Shown: piece after piece, positions 63,718 to 64,000 of the stretch | Numbering within the stretch: the first letter of the stretch is position 1 | Layout: each line of letters opens with the position of its first letter | Assembly (NCBI RefSeq): GCF_029961145.1 | Contig: NZ_JASBRG010000001.1 | Location: 1 to 64,000, forward strand | DNA from: Pinibacter soli | GTDB lineage: Bacteria > Bacteroidota > Bacteroidia > Chitinophagales > Chitinophagaceae | Direction: 5' to 3' | Length of the DNA stretch: 64,000 nt | Notes under the pieces: generated by a model | The model's input: only the letters and a program-made list of their open reading frames with translations | Told to the model about the DNA's origin: nothing | Databases searched by the model: none | Position numbers and translations under genes: made by a program

Positions 63718-63803
63718 AAAAAGAAAAAATTAAAAAGAAAAACAACTCGGCATTCTCGCCTGTCTGTACCTTTTATTTTTTACTTTTTATTTTTTAGTTT
63801 TTA
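63718..63803. repeat. A/T word spacer between nuoK and nuoL
   Basis: AAAAAGAAAAAATTAAAAAG (63718 on) faces TTTTATTTTTTACTTTTTAT (63771 on). Roughly inverted low-complexity arms with 7-8 base spacing; the second runs into the nuoK stop codon. Confidence 0.5.
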
Positions 63804-64000
63804 AGTCTGTTTAAGAAATTAACGTCTACAGAATGCGTATTTCTGTACATCATCACTATAATCGCCAATCCCACACTTACTTCTGCTGCTGCAACCACCA
63901 TGATAAAAAATACAAACAACTGTCCATCGATACCCGATGTTACTGCTTTTGCAGGATTCGCCAGATAGGCCATGTGAAACATTTTTGAAAATGCCACCAG
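63794..64000 (-). CDS. nuoK: NADH-quinone oxidoreductase subunit K, 5' part beyond window
   Basis: This is the C-terminal 68 residues of a roughly 100-residue subunit. '[20 protein letters not shown]' and '[11 protein letters not shown]' are the third helix signature. The frame stays open to the window edge (Leu-Val before 'AFSKMFHM'), so the GTG at 63997 is an internal Val, not the start. The Glu in the AAAEV segment is the conserved proton-channel residue. The remaining nuo genes should lie to the right. Confidence 0.93.
   Translation of the reverse strand: MVAFSKMFHMAYLANPAKAVTSGIDGQLFVFFIMVVAAAEVSVGLAIIVMMYRNTHSVDVNFLNRLKN

Noticed and set aside
1-64000. Prophage, biosynthetic cluster or defence system
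   Set aside because: No phage structural genes, synthases, restriction, toxin-antitoxin or similar defence modules were recognised in any part of the window.

Overview
The window comes from a Bacteroidetes chromosome, most likely family Chitinophagaceae. This rests on SusC/SusD, FecI/FecR and DUF1735 genes, two type IX secretion C-terminal sorting domains, a dcw cluster without murF, AT-rich spacers, and genes with no visible Shine-Dalgarno sequence. The assignment is inferred from gene content only.

Layout. (1) 1-11.8 kb, all minus strand: a polysaccharide/glycan utilisation locus reading sigma factor, FecR, SusC (with STN domain), SusD, GH18 enzyme, DUF1735-LamG lipoprotein, DUF1735-discoidin lipoprotein, DUF1573 protein. 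It resembles the GH18 N-glycan locus of Bacteroides thetaiotaomicron but adds trans-envelope sigma/anti-sigma control. (2) 11.9-14.1 kb: a Tat-exported metallophosphatase bracketed by two direct copies of a 141-bp multi-hairpin element, a small membrane protein and tRNA-Pro. (3) 14.3-32.2 kb, mixed genes: metG, LD-carboxypeptidase, an AraC regulator with an 800-base leader, a fused beta-oxidation enzyme, a 1472-residue repeat adhesin, a zinc protease, an ABC exporter, a TIGR01777 epimerase and a MORN-type secreted protein. (4) 32.4-49.6 kb, minus strand: division and cell-wall cluster mraZ-rsmH-ftsL-ftsI-murE-mraY-murD-ftsW-murG-murC-ftsQ-ftsA-ftsZ. (5) 49.9-58.6 kb: queA, an orphan histidine kinase, a YqgE/AlgH protein, an NCS2 purine permease, a MacB-like permease, a T9SS cargo and a small hypothetical protein. 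(6) 58.7-64 kb: the 3' end of the complex I operon, nuoK (cut by the window edge), nuoL, nuoM, nuoN.

The most unusual signal lies between the genes. About twenty intergenic spacers are built from 7-8 base A/T-rich words in tandem. In twelve of them two such arms are inverted repeats of each other (10-28 bp perfect). The word differs between loci but the two arms of one locus match. Arms start at, or supply, stop codons and reach to the next start codon, and one 25-base arm is identical at two distant loci. I know of no description of this family. Other repeats include the paired 141-bp element with compensatory changes, a 180-bp nested palindrome near queA, a 21-bp palindrome shared by the murC-ftsQ gap and the queA coding region, and a dispersed GCACGCAGATGAC motif.
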